A stretch of DNA of 64,000 bases from Primula veris. Taxonomy: Eukaryota; Streptophyta; Magnoliopsida; Ericales; Primulaceae. The stretch covers positions 9,164,336 to 9,228,335 of the forward strand of contig OY821749.1 in the NCBI GenBank assembly GCA_963682055.1, written 5' to 3'. Each line of letters begins with the position of its first letter. Position 1 is the first letter of the stretch. The position numbers and the translations under genes are program-made. The notes under the pieces were generated by a model. That model made no database searches. It was not told the DNA's origin and was given only the letters and a program-made list of their open reading frames with translations. Below, in pieces: positions 33,701 through 45,700 of the stretch.

Positions 33701-36700
33701 ATCAACAAACTGTTACAATCTCTAACTGCTAGCTTTAATCAACCTTAAATTTGATAGTGTTGTGTGACATATTAGCTCGTTATAGATATATATAGAGATA
33801 TGTATAGATATAGAGAGAGGTATGAGAGACAACAATAAGGGAGACTTTATTAATCAGAATGTATGAATGAATGTCAAATACAAGACCCCCAACCCTCTTT
33901 ATATAGATAGAGTGGTAGGGTTACAAGCCCACTTGGGCCCATAAAGTACAAGCCCAAGAGTCCAATAATATCCTACAACAGATAGCTGTTAATTCTGGTT
34001 ATCTAACTCAGGGAAAGCCTGAGTTATTTATAGGAAAATAACTAATCCTATTCATATTAGGATTATAACCAAAATTACTCCTAGTTCAACAAGGAGCATT
34101 ACTTTGACTAAACCTAATCCTAATACTAATTTAACTAAGGGGTATCCTCCTGGATCAGGAACTCCCCCAATTTAAGGGACATCATCATTACCCTACTTTT
34201 ACACAATACTTTCCAAACTTTACCCCTTACTTTTTCACACATTTTTTATTTAAGTTAGTGTTAAAAGGACAAATGGGTAAAATTACATAACAAAACATTC
34301 TATTAATGGAAAGTGGACTTATATTGTGGAACAGCCCAAAATAGTATACTGGACTTATATTGTGGAACGGAGGGAGTATATAGTTGTGTTTAGGTTTGCA
34401 CTTCGAGTAATACAATTAGTTTTGAAGTACCTTAGTTTTTATCTATCCAGAAATGTTCCATTTTGTTTTTTCTTAACATGTTGCTTCTGAAATCCATACT
34501 TTACTGTTTTGAGATTTGAATAATATTGCTCCTAAAAGATGTACACTTTTAAAAATTGCCAATATATGATTTTGAGATCTACCAACAAAACTTAGCTACT
34601 TCCAAATACAAACACAAAAATGAAGAACTTTTTATTTATTCATTTCAGAAAGTGATAAAGCATAATCTTTGATGGGTTGTGATATGCTTTTCAACAATAT
34701 TATAACCAGAGAAAGCAAATTCTGGACACTTCTTTATTCTTTATTATTACTCAACGAACAGGCTTGCTCGGTTTACAACTCTATTATTACAATTGTGCTC
34801 GGTTTGCTTATCTTGCTCGGTTTGCTTATCTTGCTCGGTTGGCTTATCTTGCTCGGTTGGCTTATCTTGCTCGGTTTGCTTATTGATGTGACAGGTTCTG
34901 ATTAGTTTATCTATTTTCTCTCTTCTCTCTATATTTTTGAGATATGATTTTCCGGTCTCCTTTTAGTGAGGATACTTGGCTATTTATAGGCAAGTATCCC
35001 TTGGGGGATGTTGAGAAATGTCACCATCTCATGCGTCATCTCATGGGCTTTTCCACTGGGCCTTCTCTAGTTGGTCCATGACATATATAGACACTGGCCT
35101 GTTAGGAAAACACTTATAGTCCATGGTGTTTGGGATTCAAGCCTTGGATACCCTCGAATAACGGGTGGGTCGATTCATACCCGAATAGACATATTCGGGT
35201 CTAATTTTTGTGTTCTATCAAGTGCTCCCTGACTTCCTCGGTGTGGTCTCCACGCCGAGGGAGTCATGATCGGTCTGTCGAGGATGTTACTTCGGTCTTG
35301 CTGTTCCCAAGGCTTCATCGAGAATCGCAAGATTTATAAATGTTCCTTGGGGCCCATTTGAGGCCATTGAGAAGTCCTATCCTGATATCTTGGTTCGAGG
35401 AAAACCCTTGACTTTTCCAACATCTATCTCCTATATAAAAAGGAAGTGCCCTACCCATAATTATCTATTCCATCACCACTTTGCTTGTGACGTAATGGCT
35501 TCTCCCCATGATTCTACTGGAGATAATTCTTCAGATTACGTCGCTTATCTGGAGAATGAAGTCAAGAAAGCTCGTGTCGTGAAGAGGAAGCTGGCGGTCG
35601 CGACAAAAAAGTTGTCTGATATGGATGCGGCTCACCACGTGACTATGGCTGATCAGGATTGGGCCTTTGAACGTATAAAGAGGCTTGAGGCTTCGCTGGC
35701 TAAACAAAAGGCAGCAAAAAGGGCCTATAAGCTTGCCTTCAAGGAGTTGCATGTTCGGTCCAAACCGGGGTCGGATGACGTTGAAGAAAGCTCTTCCTCG
35801 GAATAATTAGCTTTTGTAATTTCTTGTATTGGGTGTCATCACCAAGTTGTAATCGAATTATTGAAAATATTAATAAAATATTTCCTATTTTCATTCATGT
35901 CTGTTTATTTTCTTAATACCTTATTGGATGACTTAATTGGACTTGAACTGTCGTTAGTTAGCCATAAATGTTCTTGGGAAGTTCAAGAGGGTTAGTCTCT
36001 CTTCGAGATGACCTTTGATCTACCCCTTGTTTCTTCCGATAAAAGGAGGTTGTTCCTGTCTTCTTTGTGCAATTCATCCTTTATTAATGAACAAATGGCT
36101 TCCCCTCGTGAAACTAGTGGTGATAACCTTCCTGAGTATGTTGCTCATCTAGAGGAGGAAGTTAGGAAAGTGCGTACTCTTGAGAGGAGGGTTGCCTTAC
36201 TGTTAGTGGAAGCTCGTCGGGTTGTTGAAATGGACGAGCGATTGGACGTCATGGAGAGGGAATACCAGAGGTCTTTGATTGACAATATTTGGGCGCGTGC
36301 TCGGATCAAAGAGCTCGAGGCCTCTAGAGACAAGCATATTGCTTCCAAGAGGACTTATAAATTGGCCCTCAAGAAAGTGTATGCTCGGTCTAAAAAGAGG
36401 CCGGATGACGAAAATAATTCTCTTTTCCTTTCTTTTTTGTAATGTCCTTTTGTTGAGTAGCATCTTGTAATGAAGTTCCCATTAATTAATGAAATTCTTC
36501 TTTTTCTTGTTCTTATCTGATTTATTTTCCCAATGCAATTTATTTTGACTGCGCACGCTCGTGGCTTCATTAATGACTTTTCTGGGGCCTTGTGCTTGAT
36601 CTTATCCATTGGGTTTTCTCGAGCCCTGTGCGAAGAATCTTATTTAATATACTTGAGATGGTTGCACTTCCCTACAAAGACACGTGTGCAACTGCTGTTC

Positions 36701-39700
36701 CTATATTTATTAAAAATAATGGCGCGAATCCAAGAGTCTCTTTTTGAACAGTCGCGTCTCTTTGAATGCACACGCTTCTTTTAATATTTTCTAGCCAACG
36801 GTTGCGCTTCTCCACCTTACGCCCTTCTCCATTTATCTATAAATACCCCCCTTTGAGGTTTTTTTTTTCATAACATCCTCATACCAACTTCCTTCTACAT
36901 ATATTCTTACTGTGTACTTTTCCATGGCTTCCCCCTTTTCCAGTTCTGTCTTGACCTTACAAGTGGAAGCTTTCAAGGCCTCTTATGGCAATGCCTTGAA
37001 GTTTTTGAGAGATGCTGAGGTGGAGTTAGAAGTAATGAGGGGTCACCATAAGGAGATGGTGAGGGAGTTGACTTGGTTGAAGGCCGAGCTAGATTACTGC
37101 AGGCGTGCCAATCAATCTTTGATTGATGAGAACACGGTTCTGAGGAGGAATCCTTCGCTACAAGATGCGGCAGTATCTGCGGGGTCCTCTCATCAATATC
37201 GACCATCTTCGCCCTCTTAATTTCTTTATTTTCTTGCACTCTTCTTCTTTTACTTTTTTACATTTTGTTCTCTCTAGTTTTTCTTCTTCGTTTTCTTGCA
37301 GTCTTCTTCTTTTCTGTTTTATACTTTGTTCTCTCTATTTGAGCAGGACTCTTTTCTTTTTTCCTTTTTCTCTTTCTTTTATATTTTCTTCTCTCACACT
37401 TGGTTGAGGGTTTCCTTCTTTTTCTTTTTCTTCTATCTTATGTTTCTTTTCTTCGTATTTCTCTTTTCTTCTTTATGTTCCCCTTCCTCTTTTTCTTTTT
37501 TTTTATGCTTCTTTCCTTCGTCTCCTTTTTTGTGTTTCTTGCTCGCTGGGCTCGTCGATATAGTCGATCTTCTTTTGACGTTGTCCTCTGATGTAATAGA
37601 CCTTCTTGAGATGTTGTCCTTTGATGTAATAGATTTTCTTTTGATGTTGTCCTCTGATGTAATGAACACATGTGTATCCCACCATTATTAATGAAAATTC
37701 TATTTTGCATTTTCCATTGTTCTTTCTTTATGTCGCATTTGTGGTTTGTCGTTTTTTGGAATGTTGGATATTCGAATGTCTTGTCATTTTTATTTCTTGC
37801 CGTACTGAAGCCATGTGATATCTGAGGCATGGCAGATTGGTCAAAGATGCATGTTTCCCAAGCATTGTCAGACAATGCCATACTATCTTTGCTCTATAAA
37901 TACTCATCTTTTCTTTAGCAGTTATCATTTTTTTACACACTCTTATTGTCTGCTTCTCTCTTATCCCCCTTTTCCTTCTGTACTTATAACAACTTTCCAG
38001 AATGTCTGAGCCCGTGGTGAGATATCATGCTCAGATGAAGGACTTGGATGCTGAGGTATCTCGGGTCCGTCATCGCATGGCCAGGCTTGAGGAGTATGGT
38101 ACCTTGGCCTTGAGTCTATTCGACACTCATCCCGAGGAAACCATGAAGTGGACCGAGATTTCGGCCTTGAGTCGTCAGCTCGACAAATTGTTGTTACAGA
38201 GAAATCATCTGGCCAACTCATGGTATGACGCCGAGGAGATTTGGGACCTTGCTCAGGAGGAGTTTGATAACTCCCCCCAAGGCCTAGCTAGCATGACCGT
38301 TAGGAACGCTCGGCTTGAGAGAGAGTTTGGTTGTCATGAATGACTCGTACCAAGCTAGGTTAAATTGCTCTGCTCGGGTGGCTTTCTCTCGGTCTGGTAG
38401 TTCGGTTTTCCCTCCCATTGATCCTTAATCAGATTGGGCTAGTTTTCTGATGTATTTCCCATTTTGTAATCTGTATTCTCTTTTCTGTATTTTATCAGTT
38501 GCACATTTTCGTATTTCGTGCCTTTTTGTATATTGAACCGCTGCAACGCCTCGTATTTTGTGCCTTCTGTATTGTGAACTGTTTGCAACGCCTCGTACTT
38601 TGGCGCCTTTTCGTATTTTGTGCCCTTTGATTCCTTATAAATGCTCTCTATTGTTTGCATTTCATTATTCATTCTTCCTTTCTCTCTCCTATTTTACAAT
38701 TCCTGTTTTCCCCTTTGACTTGCTTTTGTTTAAGATGGCTCCCATCACTAGGTCCGCTGCAAAAAAGAAAGTCCTCCTCGAAGATGAGCCTACTTTTATG
38801 TTGCCCCGTCCCCCTGGTTTTGAGGACTTGACTCCTCTTCAGTTGAAAGAAATTGAGATGTCGTGGCTGAAAGCCGATCTCAAGCGTGCTCAGGCTGAGG
38901 CCAAGGGGTTTAAAAAGTATTGGGACGAGGAGGGTACTGCTCGTTTTGAAGCCGAGCAGAAATGCAAGTCTCAGTCTTATTCTTTGCAACAGGCTGAGAT
39001 GGCCATTTCTCGTTTGATCAAGGAGAGGGATCACCTCAAAGATCTCTTGGCGAAGAAGGACGCCGAGGAAGGTGGTAGCTCAAGGGCTCAAAAGTAGCAA
39101 CTTATTGTTTCTATAATATGTTGTTACATTCACGGCAGAACTTCATGGTATTTCCCGCTTGATTAAGGAAAAACTGAAGGTCTGAAGATGCCGAGAGTGG
39201 GTCTTTTGCAATAATGTATTGTATTTCTTTTTGGTTTGCTTTGATTGAACCCGTTGTGATTGGTTGTTTTTCCCCTTGTGGATGAATAAAAGTATTTTGT
39301 TGTATGCTTTCCTTTCATAAGTCGTTTATTGCTTCTCTTCTTTTCTTTGCTTGGCCTATTTACTTCGGTGTGTTATCCCCCCGGAGAGCGTTGCTAGTCT
39401 TTGAGGCTGAAATGCCGTCGAGCTAGGAACGGTCTTCGTTGAACATAAGCAGTGTTTTATATGGGAACGGATGCTGTTCAGTGTCGAGGTACTTGGTCGA
39501 ACTGCATCCTCGGTGGTAATCATTGTTCCACCTCGCTTGTGTAAAAATTAGTAGCGTATGTCATACGCTATTCGTGGTAGGGTCCACTGGCCGTTTATAT
39601 AGGTGCAATGATGTGAACTGCATGGGATAGTGGGCTAAGCTTTTGACGTGGCCAGATCTGGAGCGTTGAATTTTAAAATATCTGATGGTGTTTTGACTTT

Positions 39701-42700
39701 TTTGTGGCTAAAAAGAGGGAAACCTCTGTCACACGAAAGGCGGTTAATATTTTATTCCCTTTATTGCGGCTCCACTCCTTTAACTTCTCTAAGTAATTCT
39801 TTTTGCTCCTACTTTGATCCCATTATTTCCAAGGCGCTTCTCTCTCTAGGGTTTATCCTTCTCTCTAGAAAATAACTTCTGCAATTATCTTTAAAGAGAG
39901 AAATCATCTCCAAAGCTGTACCCACCCTACGATAATGGCTGTAAGTGTTCCTTTCGTATGTTTCTTTGCTTAACTGCTTAGCTGATTAATCGTTTGTAGC
40001 GTCTTGGATTGATTTGGCCGTATTCCCATATAGGTTTGTATTGAGTTGTCGTTGGTGGGCTGTTTTAGTTTGTATTGGAATTTTCTGTGTTGGAGTTCAT
40101 GGTTTAGGCTGTATATGCGTGATTGGAAATTGTATTTGCTGTTTGATTACTGGTGTGGTTGTTTATTTGTGGTATGTCTTACTGTATGTCGTGTATTAAT
40201 GGGGTGTTTGTTGGTGTCTCAGGATCATCTCTCTCAGTGCCTGGCCCAACTTGGGGGTTTTAATGAAGCTAAATTTAAGGAACAAGCAGGAATACCTGCT
40301 GACGTGAATGTTCGTCCTCCGAGGACCTTGGAGGAGGCGCAGGGGCATGTGGCCGCTAATGAGGTAGCCCTTCGGTCATCGTCCCTGTTGACCGGTGGGT
40401 TAACGCTCCCAATGTCGGACTGGATGGTCTCCTTTGAGGCCTTCCAAATTGCGCCCTGCCAAGTCGGCCTGAATACGTACCGTATACTTAACGGTATAAA
40501 GAGGCTGTCTGAATTGGCAAACGTGCCAATAGAGCTGAAGGATGTCATGGGCATCTATGTGTTCCAGTTTGAAATGCGGAGCTCCTACTTAAAGTCGGTG
40601 CGTTCATTCACCCGACTTGTTATTGGTCTGTCCGACACGAACAAGGAACATAACCTTGGTCTCGTGATTGTGTCTGGGAACTGGTGTCCTGCTGGTCGCC
40701 AGATTCCTGCTCTTGCCGAGGCTGCTCCCGAGGTGCCTATTCTTGGTGCCCCCAATCTAGATGCTCTAGTAGCTCTCTGGAGTTGGTGGGGGCCTGGGTC
40801 CACGAAAGAGGCCGAGAACCGTACTGCTCCCAAGTTGCTGGGGTATGTGGCCGATGCGGGGAATAGGTGTGCTAACGCGCCGGTAATCCCCAAAGAAACG
40901 GAGGCTGATTTTCTTTTTGTGGTGAAGCCCCGTGTTCAAGCGTTGAGTAAGAAGTCTGCTCGGCGACGATCAGCTGAGCTTCGGGAGGGTCCCGCTAAAA
41001 AGGCGAGGATCACCGAGTCCTCGACAAGTGATGTGGCGCCAGCAGAGGGCACTGACTTGGTGGTGACGTCGGTTTCCCCAATATCAACCTTCCCCTCCTT
41101 GGGCACGACACCCCAATCCGAGGGGAGCTTGGGGGGGAAGTCTCAGCTCCCTCAAAGGAGAGCACAATCTTGCTCGTCCCTCATGAGGACAAAAATGCTG
41201 AGGTCGCGGTACGTATAATGTTCTTTGTGATTGGGCTTTTGTTTTTCCCTTCTTTATCTGTTATTTGTCTTTCAGTCGTTGACGTCTCTGTTGGTTACGC
41301 TTGCCATTGCCCGATCTATGGGCGTTGTTTTGTATCAGGGGTCTTTCAGTGATTTGTACACTTTTATGAACCTGGACGTGGACATGGAAGAGGATACGAT
41401 GATTCTTCCTAATGTCTCGCCACCGAAAAGGGTGAAGGTGGCTGAGGATAAGACCCCTGAAACTGGTGGGGTAGATACCGAAGAGGCCGCCGTCGATAAG
41501 ATTTAGAGGTCGCCGGCAAAGAGGTTGAGGCGGCTGGCGAGAAGAGGGAAGAGATAGTAAACGCCCCCGAGGATGTTGATGTGACTGTTGGGGACGGGGG
41601 GAATGAAGCTGCTGCAAAGGTGCAGGTGGACGGGGTGGCGATGACCCGTTATATTGATAGGTGTGATGGGCATCTGGTGGGACAGCCCCGATCACTGAGG
41701 ATGGGGTACACTGCTCTGATGCCCCTTGCCTATAAGGATGTGGCCGATATGGCAGCTCGGCCAGCCGTGCCGGCTATTGAACAGATCAACACTGATGCTC
41801 TTCGGGTATGCTATATTACTGTCATTTTTGACGTTTGATGCTCTTTGTTGGTATCTGATGTGGTTTTCTTGCAGGTTTTGCTGGGTACTGTTGAGTTGAG
41901 GGATCGTTTTGCGGCGCTGGAGGCCGAAAATAAGCGTTTGGCTACAGAGAATACGAAGCTGGTGGCCGAAGAAAAAGCTGTTGCCAAGGACAAAGCCGAG
42001 GCGTTGAGTGTGGCCGAGAATTATGCCAAATTATCGGCCGACAATATACGCTACTACCAGGAAATCGAGAAGCTGGAAGCTGAGAACGTGCGGCTGGCCG
42101 ATGATAAGGCAAAACTGGAGTCCGAAAAGGGGACTATGGCCGAGGAGAAGGCAAAGGTGGAGGCTGAAAAGAAGATGATGGAGGATCGGGTAACTGCATC
42201 GGAGTTAGGCCGAGCAGAGGATCGGGACCAGTTTAAAAAGATCGTCAATTTCTATGCATATAGCTGTCATGTTCGTGCATTGAATCTGGCGAAGGTGCCC
42301 CTGTCTGATCGTGTCTGGTCGGGATTGAAGTACCCGGTCCGAGATGCCGCGCCTCCGTTGCCGAAGGATTGGGCTAACATTCAAGATGAGGAGATACCTC
42401 GCATGTCGGAGCAATCGTCCTCTTCTGCGATCAGACCACACTCTGGGTCAGGCTCCTCGACCCCCCGAGCCGCTACTCCTCAAGGCCCGTCCATCCCTCA
42501 GCCTCCTTCCCCGCATGTTGATCCTTGAACTGTCTTCTTTGTAAATATGTTTAACCGAGGTAGGCATTTTTTGGCGGTAGTATGTAGGCTGTTGTATAAA
42601 TCACTAGATTCTTTTGGGAAAGTTTATAATATTTTTGCTCTGTCATTTGGCTTTGTTAATCGCTTTCGGTATTGTTTATTTTTTGGTCAGTAGTTTTCGT

Positions 42701-45700
42701 GTGTTTGAAGGTCTTGACAATCATGTCAGGTGCCGGTTAACTCTCTAGCCATGGTGGTCTGGTCCCGGCCCAGTGGTAGTGTAGGTGGTCGGTTAGGTAG
42801 TTCCGAGGAACCTAGTTCTTCTCATATGGCAGAGTTAGATGCTGCACGTCGTGAGATAAAAGAGTTAAAAGTCCATATTGAGGACTTATCTACTCGGTTT
42901 CATAAGTTGGGTGAGAAGTTTAGCAAGAAGACCGCCCATTATACGGCAAATAAGGGAAAGGCCAGAGAGCTTCTCGGTGCACTGCAACGTTCTCGGGATG
43001 AAGCCCGAGGCCGGGTGACGAGCTTGAACTTGGTGTTGGGGGCCGTTTACGAAGATGCGGACCTGTTACTATCCTTCGTCAAGGCATATACGAGTATGCG
43101 AAAGGGAGGCGTGGTGTCGCCCGAGCAGAGCGTATGGTTGATGCTATGGCTGGGTTATCTGAGACCACGGCTGCCTTGAAAGGCTTGGATGCGACGGTGA
43201 AGGGCCGTTTGGGGACGCAAATAGTCTCGCTGCGAGATATTCATTTTGCTGATGCGTTAGATACCTCGGCTTCTGTCGAGGGTCTATCTGACTGACTTAG
43301 ATTAAGAGCAGCTTGTATTGATTTCTCTCGTCACTTATAAGAAAGTATTCTTTTATTTTTATTTTCTGTCTTTCTTTCTTTTTCGACGAATATTCATGTC
43401 TCCTCCTTCCTTCTCTTTTTTGTTTTATATAGGCACGTGCTGCTACGTCACACCAGGCTGGTTCTCCGGGCCTTGTTAGTCCGGGGCAAGGACCTACTGG
43501 TGTTGCCCGGGACTGTGCCTCATCTGGTGTGGCTAGCGAAGTGCTTACTGGTTGGCGTTACGTCGATCTGATGGGGAAAAATGACAAACTGCATGGTCGG
43601 TGTGCCCGGCTTAAGGAAAAGTTGAAAACGCAAGCGGCCACTTTTCGTGAGTATGTTAGTCGTGCCGAGCATGTTGTTGAGGTTCAGGAGCGCCGTTTAG
43701 ATCGATATTGGCGTTTAAAGGGAAAATGCCTCGGTAAATTAAAGTCGCTGGTATCCCAAGCCAACGTGTTGGTGAAGTATTTCCGTCTGTCCCGAGCTAG
43801 GTACGATGCTTCTGCGGCTATGACCGATGTTCGCCAGCTTCCCTTCGACGATGCTCGCCGTAAGGTAGCTTCGGATGCTCACGAGATCGCAAAAGGAGCC
43901 GAGTTCTCCGCTCGGCTTGAGATGCTGAAATGCGTTGGTGCTCATACGACCAATTTTAATGTCCTTATTTCCGAGGAGCGTTTTGAGGGTGAGGATACCG
44001 ATGAGGACACAGCGACGGACGACGAAGAGGTATTGCTCGGTCAATTACCGTCGTGCTCCTCATGTAGTAGCTCTTCTTAGCTGCTTGCTTTATTTTTCTT
44101 CGAACATTGTTGCCTCCGTAAAGCGGGCGAGGACTATTTGCTTTATTTCTTTATTCATGTATTGGATCTTTTCATTGTCTTGATATTTCATCGACTGGAT
44201 TGAGTTTCCTTTGTTGTTCTCGTCGTTGGGTATTTTTTTTTTTTGCCTCACTTATTGAATGAATCGGTACCTGCATTTTTGCTTTTTCCTCTTCTTTAAT
44301 GGTGCCCGGGACTTGAACCCTGTTGCCTCCAGTACGTTGGAGGACTTTAGTACTCCTAGGCATTCTCTTAGACAAGCCATCTAGGAATTTCATTTTAGTA
44401 TCCCTAGGCATCTTCTCGGACATGCCATTTAGGAATTTCATATGCCTCCGGTTACGTTTGAGGACTTTATTATTCCCAGGCAGTCTCTTAAACAAGCCTT
44501 TTGGGAATTTCATATGCCTCCGGTTACGTTGGAGGACTTTAGTGTTCCTAGGCAGTCTCTCAAACATGCCTTTTGGGAATTTCATATGCCTCCGGTTACG
44601 TTGGAGGACTTTAGTGTTCCTAGGCAGTCTCTCAAACATGCCTTTTGGGAATTTCATATGCCTCCGGTTACGTTGGAGGACTTTAGTGTTCCTAGGCAGT
44701 CTCTCAAACATGCCTTTTGGGAATTTCATATGCCTCCGGTTACATTGGAGGACTTTAGTGTTCCTAGGCAGTCTCTCAAACATGCCTTTTGGGAATTTCG
44801 TATGCCTCCGGTTACGTTGGAGGACTTTAGTATTCCTAGGCAGTCTCAAACATGCCCTTTGGGAATTTCGTATGCCTCCGGTTACGTTGGAGGACTTTAG
44901 TATTCCTAGGCAGTCTCTCAAACATTCCTTTTGGGAATTTCATATGCCTCCGGTTACGTTGGAGGACTTCAGTATTCCTAGGCAGTCTCTCAAACATGCC
45001 TTTTGGGAATTTCATATGCCTCCGGTTACGTTGGAGGACTTCAGTATTCCTAGGCAGTCTCTCAAACATGCCTTTTGGGAATTTCATATGCCTCCGGTTA
45101 CGTTGAAGGACTTTTGGGCCTCTCAGTCATGATAATTAGCAAAATATTGTATTGATTCAAAAGATAATGTCATGACAAAGTAGAGGTAAGTTATGACCTG
45201 TGATGGAAGCCAGTTTACACGTAGTACTTCTTGAGATTAGCCATGTTCCAAGAATTCTTTTCTCCTCGGCTATTGTCGAACAGAACGCTTTCGATCTTGT
45301 AGGTTACCGGACTTGTTTTTTAACGATCTCGTATGATCCTTCCCAGTTAGGGCTGAGCTTGCCATGTATCTCATTGCGTGTATAGGAAGTTACGCGTCGT
45401 AGTACTAGTTCACCAACCATGAATTCCTTGGATCCCTTCACCCTCTTATCATACGCTTGTCTTACGCTTTGTTGGTACTTTGATAGGGTGAGGGCTGCTA
45501 TGTCTCTTTTTTCATCCAACAGGTCTAGCTCTTCCCTCATTCTTTGTTCATTGTTTCCCTGCTCGACTAAAGCTGTTCGGAGCGTGGGCAGGCCGATTTC
45601 TGTTGGTATGACGGCTTCTACGCCGTAGGCTAAGCTGAACGGGGTTTCCTTTGTGCCCGTCTTGGGCGTTGTTCGGCATGACCATAGGACGTTGAGTAGT

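Noticed and set aside
33596..34157. Clean solo LTR with TGATC/GGATCA ends and GAAAC/GGAAC duplication
   Set aside because: The CTCCCCC segment just after 34157 resembles an internal polypurine tract, and the LTR at 59051 aligns from 33758 instead, so these borders are not secure.
44324..45106. CRISPR-like array
   Set aside because: Units are contiguous 72-bp tandem copies without unique spacers, in a plant retrotransposon.
44172..45132. Long ORFs on both strands (about 250-270 codons) with a 24-residue repeat
   Set aside because: They are a by-product of the 72-bp repeat, which is a multiple of three and lacks stops. Frames are open on both strands and a 2-bp deletion in one unit breaks the plus frame. 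No start context or homology supports a protein.
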